Shown: positions 37,801 through 47,676, numbered from the stretch's first letter. The stretch is 64,000 bases of DNA from Promethearchaeota archaeon (GCA_016839745.1 JAEOTS010000004.1:1-64000); one strand, 5' to 3'. A program made the numbers and translations. Notes: generated from the sequence alone by a model not told the origin.

Positions 37801-40800
37801 AACGGAGCATCGATCACTTTTAGAACGCCATCCACGTACAAATCGAAGCGATAAAGTCCAGCCTCTCCAACTTTGCACTCAAAAAAAAGCTTCATTCGGT
37901 ACCAAGTGTCTGAACTCGCGCTCATTACGTCGTGGTAGCTTCCGTCGTGATATTTTATCTTCCCATCTCTCATAAACAACCGAATTACTTCAGTGTCATC
38001 GTTTTCAAGGTAAAAATACGAAACACCACCACTTATTTTAGAAGTTCGCCACCACCATTCGATCGTTCCATAGGCTTGAGAGGAGGTAAAATTGTGATCA
38101 AAATCTGCGTGATCGTCTAATCCTCCTTGAACGCGCAAAACGTTACTATGACCGTCAATTTCCTCGATGATTTTGACGTAACTCTCCACATCCGAGCAAT
38201 CAAAAGAAACAAAATCAATGTTCGTGCAATTATTACCAATCTCCTCGTTAAGAAAAGATTCAGAACCTAAATAATGTCCTTCGTCAGGAATGGTTAGCTG
38301 GATGAGAGTGTATCGCTGATTTGGATCGTTGTAATGACCGTTAAAAGTGGTATTTGCATTGAAGATTGCAAGCGTGTTAGCTTTTTCGATAGCAACCGTC
38401 TTAACTTTTACCTCTAACTCGTTGAGGTGACCGAAATACCCCGTCTGATTGGCATATACGGTAGTATAGGTTTCACTTGGAGTACCAATGCTATAATCGT
38501 CGTTTCCGTCGATTATTTCGACATCAGACAATCCCCTATGGCGTCTTACGTGCCACATCTGGAGGTGCATGGTTATTGTATTGCTCTGTCTAACTGTGTC
38601 GTCGTCGATGTTAATGTAGTAATGGTCGCCAAAGTAGGCAGTTTGATAATACCCGAACCCGTTTGCGTATTCAGTTCCTTGAGCTACAGGCGTGACGATA
38701 TAATACTCGTTCTCGCCAAAAGTAAACGCAACCGAGATTTGGAGTAGCGCGTGTAAATCTAGGATAGCTAGGTTTCTAAAAATGCCTTTGTAGGGATGAA
38801 TCTCAAGCATGACATCCCTGAGCGGATCTCTATCGTTAGGGTCCCAACTTTCGTCTCCATCGGAGTCAACGCTTACCGGACTAGTTCCTTTAGTAAATAT
38901 CTCGTAATTATCGCTCCAACCATCACCGTCGGTATCTTCCTCGGCGGGATCTGTAACCCAAGCTATGGTATCGTTGAAATCAGCCACTACATAAGTATCA
39001 GTCTCGATCTCAAACTTAGTAAGGTTAAAGACATCGGTAGAAGCCGTGCTGAAGGCTTGAACTCTTAGGTGATACGTACCATAGACTTGTCCACTCGTTA
39101 CGTAAGGGGATAAATCGATCGATTTTTGGTAAGTGAACTGCTCAGAGGAGTCAAACTCTTTGCAATAGGCGAGCAAAACTATATCGGATTTCGTTAAGTT
39201 CATCTCTTCCTTAATAAGCTGAACAAAAACCCTCCCGCTTCCCTCTGTGCTACTATCAGATTTTACCTCTAGGTCAAGTTGACCGTCGGTTACTTTCCCG
39301 ATGTGCGGTATTTCCAGATAATACTCGTCAGGCGCGGTTAGCTCCATTTCTTGAGAATTATTATTATCGCCAATTTCGTAATCAGAATCCCAGGAAAACC
39401 CAATGCCATCAACATACATCCAATAAGCGTTATAAGTCCCCCAACCATATGTAACAAATCTTAGCACTCCAACATCGTCGTCAAAATTGGCGGGCATTTC
39501 CCCCGTGTCAGTCTTTAATACTCCGTCAATCCATATACTAAAAGTATCGGCAGAACAATCAAATTCAAACTTCACGTGATACCATTGGTTATTATTACAA
39601 ACTTGCAATAGATTACCGTTTCCATCGTAGAAATTACCTCCACTTGAATGTAAAGCATGCATTCCAACAGTCATAGAATCGTCTTCGAATATCTGCATAA
39701 ATCGAGATTCAGCAACTCCATCATATCGCAACCACACTTCTATCGTCCCATCATCAACAGGAGTGAATTCGTTATACATACTCGCATAACAGGTTGTGTC
39801 TGCGTAATGATCATACAGTTCTACCACTTTATCGTGTCCATCTAATGACGCGAGAACTTCTACATCGCAATAATCTCCCTCGTAACTAACCCAACCTGCA
39901 GGGAGTCCCCCCACAGTATCGTCTTCGAAACTATACGTTCCAGGATAATGACCGATTTTTGGATCGGAAGGGAGTTGGTTTTCGTAATTCTCTCCTTCCC
40001 AATAAGTCCAATTCCAAGTAAATCCAATAGCGTCAAGATAGGTGTCGTAACCGCTCGAGCCAGAGTCTGTGCCAAACATTAGTTTATCCAGACTCTGACA
40101 ATTATCGTCAAAATCAATATCTTCAGCTTCTAAGGTTCCATCAATAAACCATGTGAACGTTCCTTTAGCGCCATCGCTACAATTAAACGCGATCTTGTGG
40201 TGATACCAAGTATTTTCGTCGTACTTCCCCACATCGTGATAAGTGCCATCATACCAAGCAAATTTACCCGTATCTCTCATGTAAAGCGTTAGCGCAGTCC
40301 CTGTACCGTCGTCGTACAATCGTACTAAACTATCTTGGTCGTCAGCGGTTTGAGCCCACCAGAACTCTATCGTGCCGTTTTGTCTCTCGAACGCGGTATT
40401 GTAGGCGTAGACTTTACCCCCACTATTTTCGTCTGAAAGTTCCAATACCTTATTGTGATATTCGAACTCTTTTACTATCGTAGCTACGCAAGAAGAATCA
40501 ACCGACACGTAATCGATAAAACTTATATTCGCGTTAGTAGTGCCATCAGCTTCCTCTTCGAAAGAATAAGTCGCCGAAAAGTTTCCGATAGCGTTTTGAG
40601 TTAAGTTATTGGAAAGATAATAGTCCTCAAAGTCTATAAGGTCAGTACCTTCGACAAGGACTCCCATCTCTACGCCATCGAGAATACCGTCGTCATCGGA
40701 GTCGGGATCGTTTGGATCTAAATATCGACAGAACTCGAGCTCAAAATAATCTAAGTAGCAGCCTGCTTCCAAAGGATCAACTAAATTATCACCGATATCG

Positions 40801-43800
40801 TAATCAGGATCCCAAGAATATCCGACTGCGTCAAAATTCACCTTGTAATTAGCATGCCATCCTGAAGGTGAAACATAAAAATTATCAAAGTGCGCTTGAG
40901 GACTATATCCTCCTATGCTTCCAGAACTAATTCCGTTTATGATAATTTCAAATTGATGTTGACCTAAACCCATATATCCACCAGTAGAACATTCAAAATG
41001 AATGAGTATATGTTGCCATACATTATCTAATGGAATAGGGACATTAGGGACATCAAAGGATCCACCAGAATAATATTTCCATTTATCATCTTGAGCATTA
41101 AGTAACAATCCTACAGCAGAACCATGTCTTAGAAAAATATAATTTGCATGATTCCAATTTACATTGCTTGACCGAAACCATAATTCTACAGAACCATACT
41201 CTTGATCGTCAAAATTGTTCCAAGTATTCGCTAAATGACCACTTCCTGCTGTTGTAGTAGCAATCTCTACAATTTGGTTATGATTTCCTAAGCTCCCTAA
41301 AACCGAGACTGTGCTTCCAGTACCTTCGTAAACTTCCCAATTATCTGGATCTCCTCCGATAGCATCGTCCTCGAAACTGTATGTGCCTTGATAAGCTCCA
41401 TCCGTTTGATATTTATAATCGTAATTTTCCTCTTCCTTATTGTCACCGATTGCGTAACTGGGGTCCCACGAATATCCAAACGCGTCGTAATGCGCGTAAT
41501 AAGGTCCATCGTATCCGGAGGAGAGCATCCTCAAACGATCACAGCTACCTAAACTGTTCTGATAATTATATGGACCATACTTAGTACCGTCTATGTATAC
41601 ATAAAAGGTATCCGCAGAGAGCCCTTCATAACCTCCTGATCCGCATTCAAAATCGATTCGGACGTGATAAAACTGATTTGCTGTTGCTGAACGTATATTG
41701 TGCCAGCTACCATCATTGTATCTAAAATAATTTAAACCCATTGCCACTACAAGTCCAACAGAGCTCCCAGAATAGAGCAAAACCTGAGAATAATAATACG
41801 GAGTGTTAACGGTCATCCAATACTCGACCGTACCACTGGTTTGAGCGGAATCAAAATAGTTATAAACCGAGACGTAATCTCCACCAGTATCATAACTTTG
41901 ATCTTTTAGTTCTAATACCTTCTTATGTCCCCACTTTTGAGATATGATCTTTGCGTGACAATCAGTACCTTGATGGCATTCGTTGATAAAATCTATATCT
42001 GTTCCTGTTTCCCCATCGTCTTCAGTTGCAAACGAGTACGTACCTTTATACTCGCCTTCTTTTTGTGTGGTTCCGCCAGGCACTCCAATTCCAATCTTGT
42101 AGTCACCCCAATAATCCAAACCTAAACTCTCGTCATTCATAATAGGAGTGACATCTACAACTTGACTAAAGTATCTGGTATTATTCGTTGAGAAATTTGC
42201 AAGTAACACACCATCGTCTTTTTTAGTAATTACTACGTACAGATCTTGCACGTCTTCGTCTGGAACTCCGTAGCTGTCGGTCGCGTTTTGACCATATTCG
42301 CCAAAAGAGATACCAAAACTAATTTGAGCGGCAACAGCTTGCTCGAAATGGTGAGGGAAATGAAGCGAAATGGGAGCAGAGAGGTTAACTTTTTTGTCGA
42401 GGTCGTCAAACCCATCGTCCTGCAATTTTACAAGGTAGTTCTTAATCTCGGCAGAATCGCTTATATGATCGTGGTCTGTATCTGCTTCGAGGGGGTTGGT
42501 AAAGAACCCAATTCCCCACCCATATACCTCTTCTCCATCCTTTAGACCATCTTGATCTGAATCTGTATTATTATAATCAGTTCCTCTAGCTATTTCTTCG
42601 AAATCCGATAGCAAATCATTATCACCATCCCAATTTGCTGGGAAGGGGTCAATATCGTCAGTTAGATCGTCGTTGTCGGTGTCGGCTTGTCGGGGATGAG
42701 ACCCCGCATAGTATTCTTCGTAATCGCTTAGCCCATCATCGTCTGTATCCGATTCTAACGAATCAGATGTAATGTGAAAGTTAGTGGTATTTTCGAAATA
42801 CACCACAGTTATGTTCCATCCAATGTATTCGGTTCCATCTGAGAGGAAATCATCGTCCGTATCCCAATCTAACGGGTCGGTGGAAACTGCTAGTTCTCCT
42901 ACGCTTCCGTTCACCGTTTGCCCGTCCCATAACAAATCACCATCGGTATCTGGGTCTAAGTACGAGGTATTACTCACAGTCATCTCGTAAGTATCAGTTA
43001 ACCCATCACCGTCCGTATCTGTGGGATCGTCGGAGGTTCTAAGCATTTCCTCTGTGTTGTCATCCACTCCATCCAGAGAGGAGTCAATTGTAGAAACGAT
43101 CTGAAAGGTGCAAACTTTTTCATTTCCTTCTGGGTCGCACACTCTCACCTCCCCTTGATAGGTAGTAGTTTCTCTACAGGTAAAGGTGACAGTTGAGTGA
43201 AGTTGATACCTATCGTCCCCAAGTCTAACAACCTTCTTACCGTTACGAATCGTCCAGAAAAAGTATAACTTTTCGGAATCTAATAGCGTATCCATACCAT
43301 AAACTTTTAACTCCAGTTCGCCATCGTTTTCGAACGAATAATCCCCTACAACACCGTGATACATATAGTTCGACATATAAATCTCGGGGGATAAGGAATG
43401 CATGGTCACCACAATTTCTTTTGAACTTCTCATACCCGATGGATCGACAACCTCCAGCGTGTAAGTATAGGTGCCGTCGTCTAAGTTAAAGACCGGTTTT
43501 TGCTCTTGCGACACTAATGTTCCCTTATCGTCGTACCAGAAGTATTCTAATTTTAACTCGTCTTTGTTTGAATCGTAAATTTCCACGTCGAGAACGATGG
43601 AGCTTCCTTCAGAACCTTGAAACGCGAACGGACCAACTATTTCAGGTGCCTTTGAAAGGATGGTTATGTTTTTTTGGTCTCGATGGATGTTTCCATACGG
43701 ATCGGCAATAGCTAAGGTAATGTTATACACTCCCGCATCAAGCCAAGCGTGTTTAGCGTGTTCTGAATAAGCAACGGTTCCATCGCCAAAGTCCCACATG

Positions 43801-46106
43801 AAGACCATCCCTGGAACGTCTTGATCGTTAGTTTTTGAGGTGAACTTCACCCTTTCTCCCTCGTAGGCAGTGCTTGAAAATCCGCCTATCTTTCCAAAAG
43901 GTACCGGAATTGCATTAGATGATATAAGAGGGGTAAGAGGAACATAATCTTGAGTCAACTTAATATCGACCAAAGACTCGAAACCGAAAGTAAGGGTATC
44001 TTCTCCCAAATCGTCGTCTACTGCGTTAGCAATTAGGGTGTTCTCTGCTAAAAGGCAATTTTCTACAGATAGATCGGAGAGTCCTAATCTTCCTTGTAAT
44101 ATGTTATTTATATTAATCAACGGAGCAATGTCGATCTGCACCTCCTCTATAAATGGAAATGTGTGGTTTTCAAACAATTCCGAATAAACATCCTTTCGGG
44201 CGGTAATGTTAGCAAATTGCTTTGAGTCTTGTTCGTACACATCCACAATGTATTCAGTGTCTTGCGTTGTAAAAGCGTCTAAAATTGGTAAGGCATCTAG
44301 ACAGGTTATTTCGAGCAACTTGTTCTCTTGATAGGAAACAGAGTAGTGCACTTCATCTTTTGAAGGATCAAACACCTGAGTAGCAAAAGTCATTGGATAC
44401 TTATAGGAGAAGTTCTGTTCGTCAAAAAATTCCGAACTTAGATCAACCTCCCAAGAACCGTAACTACCTCCCATCATTTGGTCGCTATTCAAAATTAGTT
44501 CCTGTCCATTAATAAAAGTCAGTTTAACTGACGCTTGAAACACTGAATCGGCGGGTAATATTTCGGATGAGTTAATTGCTACTTTCCACTGGTTGTCAAG
44601 ACTGAATGAAGCAGTTAGAGGGTTAGTACTTAGATAGGTTTCACTTGAATTTAAAAACGAAAGAAACTTGGTAGCACTAGTCTTATTATCTTTGAATAAA
44701 ACAAAAGTAAAATTCCCTTCTTTCGTTGTGTCGCTCCGATAGACTTCGAAGCTTACGTTTGAAATGATACTGGCACTAAGTACACCTATTTGAGGTGCTA
44801 CATTCAATGCTTGGACATTAATTGAATCAGAATTGAACTCGTTAGAGGAGTCAATCACACCAACGGTGACATTTCCCTCAAAATCGTCTTCGAAAACATG
44901 TTTATTTTTCCAACCACCTAACTGGTAATTATCTAAACTTAAAGGATCAAATTCGACCGAGTCAAAATTCCAGTAATAAAACAGCTTAAAAATGTCAGGA
45001 TCGTCGTCTCGAGAGCTTGTAGAAAATAAAATCTCTTCTCCCTCGTTAATAATTAAAGAAGAGTTGTATAAATCTCCTACAATAGCAATGTCAGGCTTAA
45101 TATTTTCGATAACTATAATACGAGACATCTGGTCAACGAAGGAGTCGTCGTCTTTAACGATAAGAGTAATATTGTAACTACCCGATTCGTAAAAGGTGTG
45201 CGACACGCTTTTTCCGTAATCCATAAGACCATCTCCATAATCCCAAATATAACGCAGATTATTAATATCTGATAGCGAATCGAAGCTATCCTCTGCTGTA
45301 AGTTCGATTTCTTTCCCAACGGCAACATCGTCTTCATTCATAATCCTAAAAGAAGCCTTGGGACGTCTATTGAGAACGTCAATATACTGGGTTTGCGTGG
45401 ATAACTCTCCTTGGGCCCCTACGACAGTAATAGTCACCGGGTAGGAACCTTTGTTTTTCCAAGCGTGTGTAATAGAGTTATTTTCTATTACAACTTGGCT
45501 ATCTCCGAAGTTAAACTGGTAGGTTAAAGTGTCGTTAGTTGGGTTATTCGTCACATTTATGGTTATGTCTACCTCCTCGTCCTCAAAGGTTTGGAACGGG
45601 GAGGCGCTTGTGCGTAGAACTCCTTTAGGATTCGGTATCTCTCCGTTAAACCCGAAAGAAAAGAGGGGCGCCTCGTTCCGAATATACACATCGAGAACCT
45701 TTTTAAACGTCTCTCCGGGATAATACGCCTTTAATATTGGAGTATATTTACCCTGAAGCGCGTATATGTGGTCAATACTCCCATAAGTCATTCCATTATC
45801 GTTGAAACATTCGCTACTGAGCTCTTCAAAGCTCCCGTCGCCAAAAACTAGTATAAGTTTTTGAGGAGGCCCCATAAGCGACCATGTAAACGGAACTGGT
45901 TTTCCTGTTCTGAAAGCAGAAGCGTCGCTGGACAAACTAAAGTCCTTGAGTTCGTTCGGGTGGAACTGAACTACAGGACTATTAACAAAGAACGCTAAAA
46001 TCGTAATAAAAGTAATCAAAGAACCAAAAGTATATTGTATTCTTCTCTTTTTTGCTTTGGATACCGCCCTGTTATAGGGGGTATCCTTTTTAATGATATA
46101 TTTCAT
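34860..46106 (-). CDS. Giant multidomain cell-surface protein (PKD-like, acidic calcium-type repeats, five LamG-like modules, membrane clusters)
   Basis: 3748 residues in one frame. In order: an N-terminal membrane anchor (about 27-46); several PKD-like beta domains to about 900 (YIWDYGDG, FMWDFGDGTVAY); acidic thrombospondin-3-like calcium repeats at about 1008-1221 (DTDGDGLTD, DTDDDGLSD). Five copies of a ~200-residue LamG/concanavalin-like module follow, starting near 1348, 1568, 1840, 2051 and 2608, each ending in a YSWDxxYxIGDN-like tag. One more acidic repeat lies at about 2388-2430. A hydrophobic cluster sits at 2970-3063, beta domains at ~3100-3500, and about seven membrane helices at the C-terminus. 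It probably binds polysaccharide or neighbouring cells. The MarR-like gene follows on the same strand. Confidence 0.9.
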   Translation of the reverse strand: MKYIIKKDTPYNRAVSKAKKRRIQYTFGSLITFITILAFFVNSPVVQFHPNELKDFSLSSDASAFRTGKPVPFTWSLMGPPQKLILVFGDGSFEELSSECFNDNGMTYGSIDHIYALQGKYTPILKAYYPGETFKKVLDVYIRNEAPLFSFGFNGEIPNPKGVLRTSASPFQTFEDEEVDITINVTNNPTNDTLTYQFNFGDSQVVIENNSITHAWKNKGSYPVTITVVGAQGELSTQTQYIDVLNRRPKASFRIMNEDDVAVGKEIELTAEDSFDSLSDINNLRYIWDYGDGLMDYGKSVSHTFYESGSYNITLIVKDDDSFVDQMSRIIVIENIKPDIAIVGDLYNSSLIINEGEEILFSTSSRDDDPDIFKLFYYWNFDSVEFDPLSLDNYQLGGWKNKHVFEDDFEGNVTVGVIDSSNEFNSDSINVQALNVAPQIGVLSASIISNVSFEVYRSDTTKEGNFTFVLFKDNKTSATKFLSFLNSSETYLSTNPLTASFSLDNQWKVAINSSEILPADSVFQASVKLTFINGQELILNSDQMMGGSYGSWEVDLSSEFFDEQNFSYKYPMTFATQVFDPSKDEVHYSVSYQENKLLEITCLDALPILDAFTTQDTEYIVDVYEQDSKQFANITARKDVYSELFENHTFPFIEEVQIDIAPLININNILQGRLGLSDLSVENCLLAENTLIANAVDDDLGEDTLTFGFESLVDIKLTQDYVPLTPLISSNAIPVPFGKIGGFSSTAYEGERVKFTSKTNDQDVPGMVFMWDFGDGTVAYSEHAKHAWLDAGVYNITLAIADPYGNIHRDQKNITILSKAPEIVGPFAFQGSEGSSIVLDVEIYDSNKDELKLEYFWYDDKGTLVSQEQKPVFNLDDGTYTYTLEVVDPSGMRSSKEIVVTMHSLSPEIYMSNYMYHGVVGDYSFENDGELELKVYGMDTLLDSEKLYFFWTIRNGKKVVRLGDDRYQLHSTVTFTCRETTTYQGEVRVCDPEGNEKVCTFQIVSTIDSSLDGVDDNTEEMLRTSDDPTDTDGDGLTDTYEMTVSNTSYLDPDTDGDLLWDGQTVNGSVGELAVSTDPLDWDTDDDFLSDGTEYIGWNITVVYFENTTNFHITSDSLESDTDDDGLSDYEEYYAGSHPRQADTDNDDLTDDIDPFPANWDGDNDLLSDFEEIARGTDYNNTDSDQDGLKDGEEVYGWGIGFFTNPLEADTDHDHISDSAEIKNYLVKLQDDGFDDLDKKVNLSAPISLHFPHHFEQAVAAQISFGISFGEYGQNATDSYGVPDEDVQDLYVVITKKDDGVLLANFSTNNTRYFSQVVDVTPIMNDESLGLDYWGDYKIGIGVPGGTTQKEGEYKGTYSFATEDDGETGTDIDFINECHQGTDCHAKIISQKWGHKKVLELKDQSYDTGGDYVSVYNYFDSAQTSGTVEYWMTVNTPYYYSQVLLYSGSSVGLVVAMGLNYFRYNDGSWHNIRSATANQFYHVRIDFECGSGGYEGLSADTFYVYIDGTKYGPYNYQNSLGSCDRLRMLSSGYDGPYYAHYDAFGYSWDPSYAIGDNKEEENYDYKYQTDGAYQGTYSFEDDAIGGDPDNWEVYEGTGSTVSVLGSLGNHNQIVEIATTTAGSGHLANTWNNFDDQEYGSVELWFRSSNVNWNHANYIFLRHGSAVGLLLNAQDDKWKYYSGGSFDVPNVPIPLDNVWQHILIHFECSTGGYMGLGQHQFEIIINGISSGSIGGYSPQAHFDNFYVSPSGWHANYKVNFDAVGYSWDPDYDIGDNLVDPLEAGCYLDYFELEFCRYLDPNDPDSDDDGILDGVEMGVLVEGTDLIDFEDYYLSNNLTQNAIGNFSATYSFEEEADGTTNANISFIDYVSVDSSCVATIVKEFEYHNKVLELSDENSGGKVYAYNTAFERQNGTIEFWWAQTADDQDSLVRLYDDGTGTALTLYMRDTGKFAWYDGTYHDVGKYDENTWYHHKIAFNCSDGAKGTFTWFIDGTLEAEDIDFDDNCQSLDKLMFGTDSGSSGYDTYLDAIGFTWNWTYWEGENYENQLPSDPKIGHYPGTYSFEDDTVGGLPAGWVSYEGDYCDVEVLASLDGHDKVVELYDHYADTTCYASMYNEFTPVDDGTIEVWLRYDGVAESRFMQIFEDDSMTVGMHALHSSGGNFYDGNGNLLQVCNNNQWYHVKFEFDCSADTFSIWIDGVLKTDTGEMPANFDDDVGVLRFVTYGWGTYNAYWMYVDGIGFSWDSDYEIGDNNNSQEMELTAPDEYYLEIPHIGKVTDGQLDLEVKSDSSTEGSGRVFVQLIKEEMNLTKSDIVLLAYCKEFDSSEQFTYQKSIDLSPYVTSGQVYGTYHLRVQAFSTASTDVFNLTKFEIETDTYVVADFNDTIAWVTDPAEEDTDGDGWSDNYEIFTKGTSPVSVDSDGDESWDPNDRDPLRDVMLEIHPYKGIFRNLAILDLHALLQISVAFTFGENEYYIVTPVAQGTEYANGFGYYQTAYFGDHYYINIDDDTVRQSNTITMHLQMWHVRRHRGLSDVEIIDGNDDYSIGTPSETYTTVYANQTGYFGHLNELEVKVKTVAIEKANTLAIFNANTTFNGHYNDPNQRYTLIQLTIPDEGHYLGSESFLNEEIGNNCTNIDFVSFDCSDVESYVKIIEEIDGHSNVLRVQGGLDDHADFDHNFTSSQAYGTIEWWWRTSKISGGVSYFYLENDDTEVIRLFMRDGKIKYHDGSYHDVMSASSDTWYRMKLFFECKVGEAGLYRFDLYVDGVLKVIDAPFYNDEDSINKLKIATTGDPFYSYFDAFGYSWDANYDIGDNGLTYSVEGTPFEHGMNVIVVPTELFTHTKLNGYVENDTLDLTPLYHPDEHVFEFTAIARDGNPDTANSDVDFLFTRLGISPEDAMDVLELILWGCVNDTLDESNNTIYEKIHDYVSTKINGTMASEMGLPYSVLGYIPWFNTYTSSAMGDEPEPEGGITDMLLWLMCLINPILYIMLHAQMAMTRGTFYQYLVNFAANIFMAILTALGDLLWLIARAALYVLFWIMLAIEFLFITITVLTIGVSFLAFSFLGDIESSFGISFPLEYGKNHLAGYIELSSPNNKIRTEYWIEWMYWEFFDLYVPWVVDKSISGDTVVYEQSQDILSGETLESTGQNTVPTLPATEDTPPTLHCGFIDKGAGSYEFWTNYYDPNHKAPDISYGVKLHLIDSSGNALNSYDMVESEDPDYSILAGVNFTKTVDLSSYDEGLWHYYFSTKDKDTAEIVTQPINDYFVGPDTSEGPTYLMGHRVTSDDTNDYSNLNGWITDDFRFYVTWWNTVDGNAPVEINLCLVPSQISIGTGVSKTVGIQKFEMSEVESSPDYDDPVEYYVDINFDNLNYDDDTIGAFKYYFEAESSTGEIISTLSSDDEDPDHLTHFEGPYVKSVSQDTLNFGVNSYCTYGEGSIISRDVEVVYIVEVSDYSNYGLSSKPVIIFSQGETTEEFDMLHYRSSTDGKTKNYYFKVDCKTLSTGTWQVDFEFEYDEDPYSIDSGILLVSDYIKEFTIEDSAFYDYADIFRNIGFFVTGTLTLGLFVATIISSMASKAHADTIAIVGSIISLVSVILSIALTIGGLVATGNKGGLIGFAMSLLINFILVGLMELTSFSKFYKVGIKLDKLLSVFRRNIEVFVVLQAVILVSGNFLHAIGQTTGYILLNGISDILLLFPVFLSTIVSSAVVSFALSAQRHLHPGSSAQKVIIRTMRIYWMTLFAGAVAGFILADFI

Positions 46107-46197
46107 TTTTTTTGTTTTGTTTTTTAATTTTTAATATATTTTTTAAAACATTTTTTGGTAGATTTTAATTAAAATTGTACTAATTTAAAGAAAATAA

Positions 46198-46209
46198 ACG
46201 AGTACTCGT
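46198..46209. repeat. Perfect 12-bp palindrome upstream of the giant surface gene
   Basis: ACGAGTACTCGT equals its own reverse complement. It lies about 92 bases before the start codon at 46106, upstream of AT-rich TATA-like sequence at about 46130-46145. It is a candidate operator for a dimeric regulator such as the MarR-like protein. Half of it (TACTCGT) recurs at 47039. Confidence 0.4.
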
Positions 46210-46686
46210 GATAATTCCCCTTAAAGAGAGACCACCATTTTTTTTTCGTTTTTCCTTTTTTCAATTTTCTAAAAAAAAAGTCAAAACTCCTGAGCTATCG
46301 CCACAAAAAAGCGATTGTTTTTGACTTTAATTACAATATTTTGGCTGGAATCTTGAAATTAAATCTGTCAATAATTATTTTGATATCATTATTTATAAAG
46401 ATATTGATTGAATCAATCAAATACTATTGTTGGTTATCCAAGTTTAGTTCTACCCGTTCGTATTATTATTTTAATTAATTTTAACCAAAATAAGCAGCCA
46501 CACCAAAAAAAGATCAAGAAATGATTATAGGTATTCTCAACTCGCTAAGAGTTTTCCCCTAATCTGCGAGTTAGAAGTGCTAGTGCTTAAATGTCTGATA
46601 ATTTTTGTGTGTTAAGAAAAGCAAAAGCACCAGTTTGCTATTTGAATGTTTTGACTGGAGCGTAAAACCGTAATAATGTTGGAGGC

Positions 46687-46860
46687 ATGAAAGTTTGCAA
46701 CAAAATTCACGCCGATCAATGCGGTTATGTTTCAATTTCTCTACAGAAGATTATAAATAGGATTCAAATGGGAATCATAGACCGAGTATTTTTTGTGAAA
46801 ATTCAAAGGTTTGCAATTCTATTAGTAACTACATCGGAAGTCAAGTTAAGGAGAAGTTAG
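46687..46860 (+). CDS. Possible small AbrB-like DNA-binding protein, 57 residues
   Basis: A short frame from ATG 46687 to TAG 46860. The translation has the look of a SpoVT/AbrB hairpin: IHADQCGYVSIS, then a helix (QKIINRIQ), DRVFFVK and FAILLVTT. A GGAGG lies directly before the ATG, closer than usual (1 base), which weakens the start. No neighbour is obviously linked. The match is by eye and could be chance. Confidence 0.4.
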   Translation: MKVCNKIHADQCGYVSISLQKIINRIQMGIIDRVFFVKIQRFAILLVTTSEVKLRRS

Positions 46861-46946
46861 CTACTACTATAAAGCGAAGATTCTAAGGAATCCTCAATAG
46901 AACTCTCGTATAATTTCTTATTAATTTCTCATAGGGCTAAAATTTT

Positions 46947-46967
46947 CGGAGTCTTTCTGAGTCTCCG
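46947..46967. repeat. Imperfect hairpin
   Basis: CGGAG and CTCCG pair around a short loop with one mismatch. It follows the small frame at 46687 and could be an RNA stem or terminator. Confidence 0.3.
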
Positions 46968-47118
46968 GTTCTAATAGAGTTATACAAAAATATAAACTTT
47001 TCATTTAGTTTGTAAACCCAAATTTTTTATTTATAAATACTCGTCCTAAATGTAATCTATGAGACATTCAGTAGATATTGTAGGTCAAAAATTTAATTTG
47101 ATAACAGACTAAGTCACC

Positions 47119-47676
47119 TTGCAAGTGAATGAGGTTTTAAATCAAACTATACGAGATTTAAATGCGATTAAAAGGGAAATCTCTGACAACTCCAGATTGT
47201 TTGTTCAAAATTTAGTTAAGTCGCTAAAGCTAAAAAAACACCAACCATTCTCATCATACAAAGTAGACTTGTCTTTATTTTACTTAAAATATGTTTATGA
47301 AAATATTTTCCCCCAAAAAAAGCATGGTGCAAAATTACTGTCAGATCGCAAAAAAACACATTTAGTGAGTCTTAGAGAGAAATCTGATAAAGTGACAGAA
47401 GCTGTCACTTTTCGAAATGACATTTCCTTAATACATAGAACTCTAATAATAAATTTACTTGAAAGTGTCGAATTTCAGGATAAAATGCCAAGTTTTGTTC
47501 AGCTCATTTCACTCCGCACGATGTTATCTAGAGCAACAATACAAAATCACATTCGAGTTGGAAAAAGCCTTGTTAAAAGTAAAAAGTGGTCAGATTTAGC
47601 TTTAATGTATCGAAATGGAACAATTTCTCATTCTCAAGTTCTTCGCCAAATTGGAATTAGATATTTAAATGAATAA
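47119..47676 (+). CDS. Hypothetical protein, 185 residues
   Basis: A soluble, basic, helical protein of no recognised family. The C-terminal part (about 130-180; LRTMLSRATIQNHIRVGKSLV, then MYRNGTISHSQVLRQIG) resembles two helix-turn-helix segments, so nucleic-acid binding is possible. The start is TTG 47119 or GTG 47125. Its last 12 bases overlap the end of the convergent gene. Confidence 0.6.
   Translation: MQVNEVLNQTIRDLNAIKREISDNSRLFVQNLVKSLKLKKHQPFSSYKVDLSLFYLKYVYENIFPQKKHGAKLLSDRKKTHLVSLREKSDKVTEAVTFRNDISLIHRTLIINLLESVEFQDKMPSFVQLISLRTMLSRATIQNHIRVGKSLVKSKKWSDLALMYRNGTISHSQVLRQIGIRYLNE

Larger units (their letters stand above)
46107..47118. other. 1-kb region between giant gene and 47119, mostly without recognised genes
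   Basis: It contains the palindrome at 46198, an inverted repeat AACTCGC/GCGAGTT around 46538-46571 that could fold, a possible 57-codon gene at 46687, a hairpin at 46947-46967 and a TATA-like box (TTATTTATAAATA) near 47027-47039 for the next gene. I saw no tRNA, rRNA, SRP or RNase P signature. A small structured RNA is possible but unproven. Confidence 0.4.

Noticed and set aside
37660-42070. CRISPR or DNA tandem repeats
   Set aside because: The repeated pieces are protein modules ~600 bp long inside one frame, with no short repeat-spacer structure.
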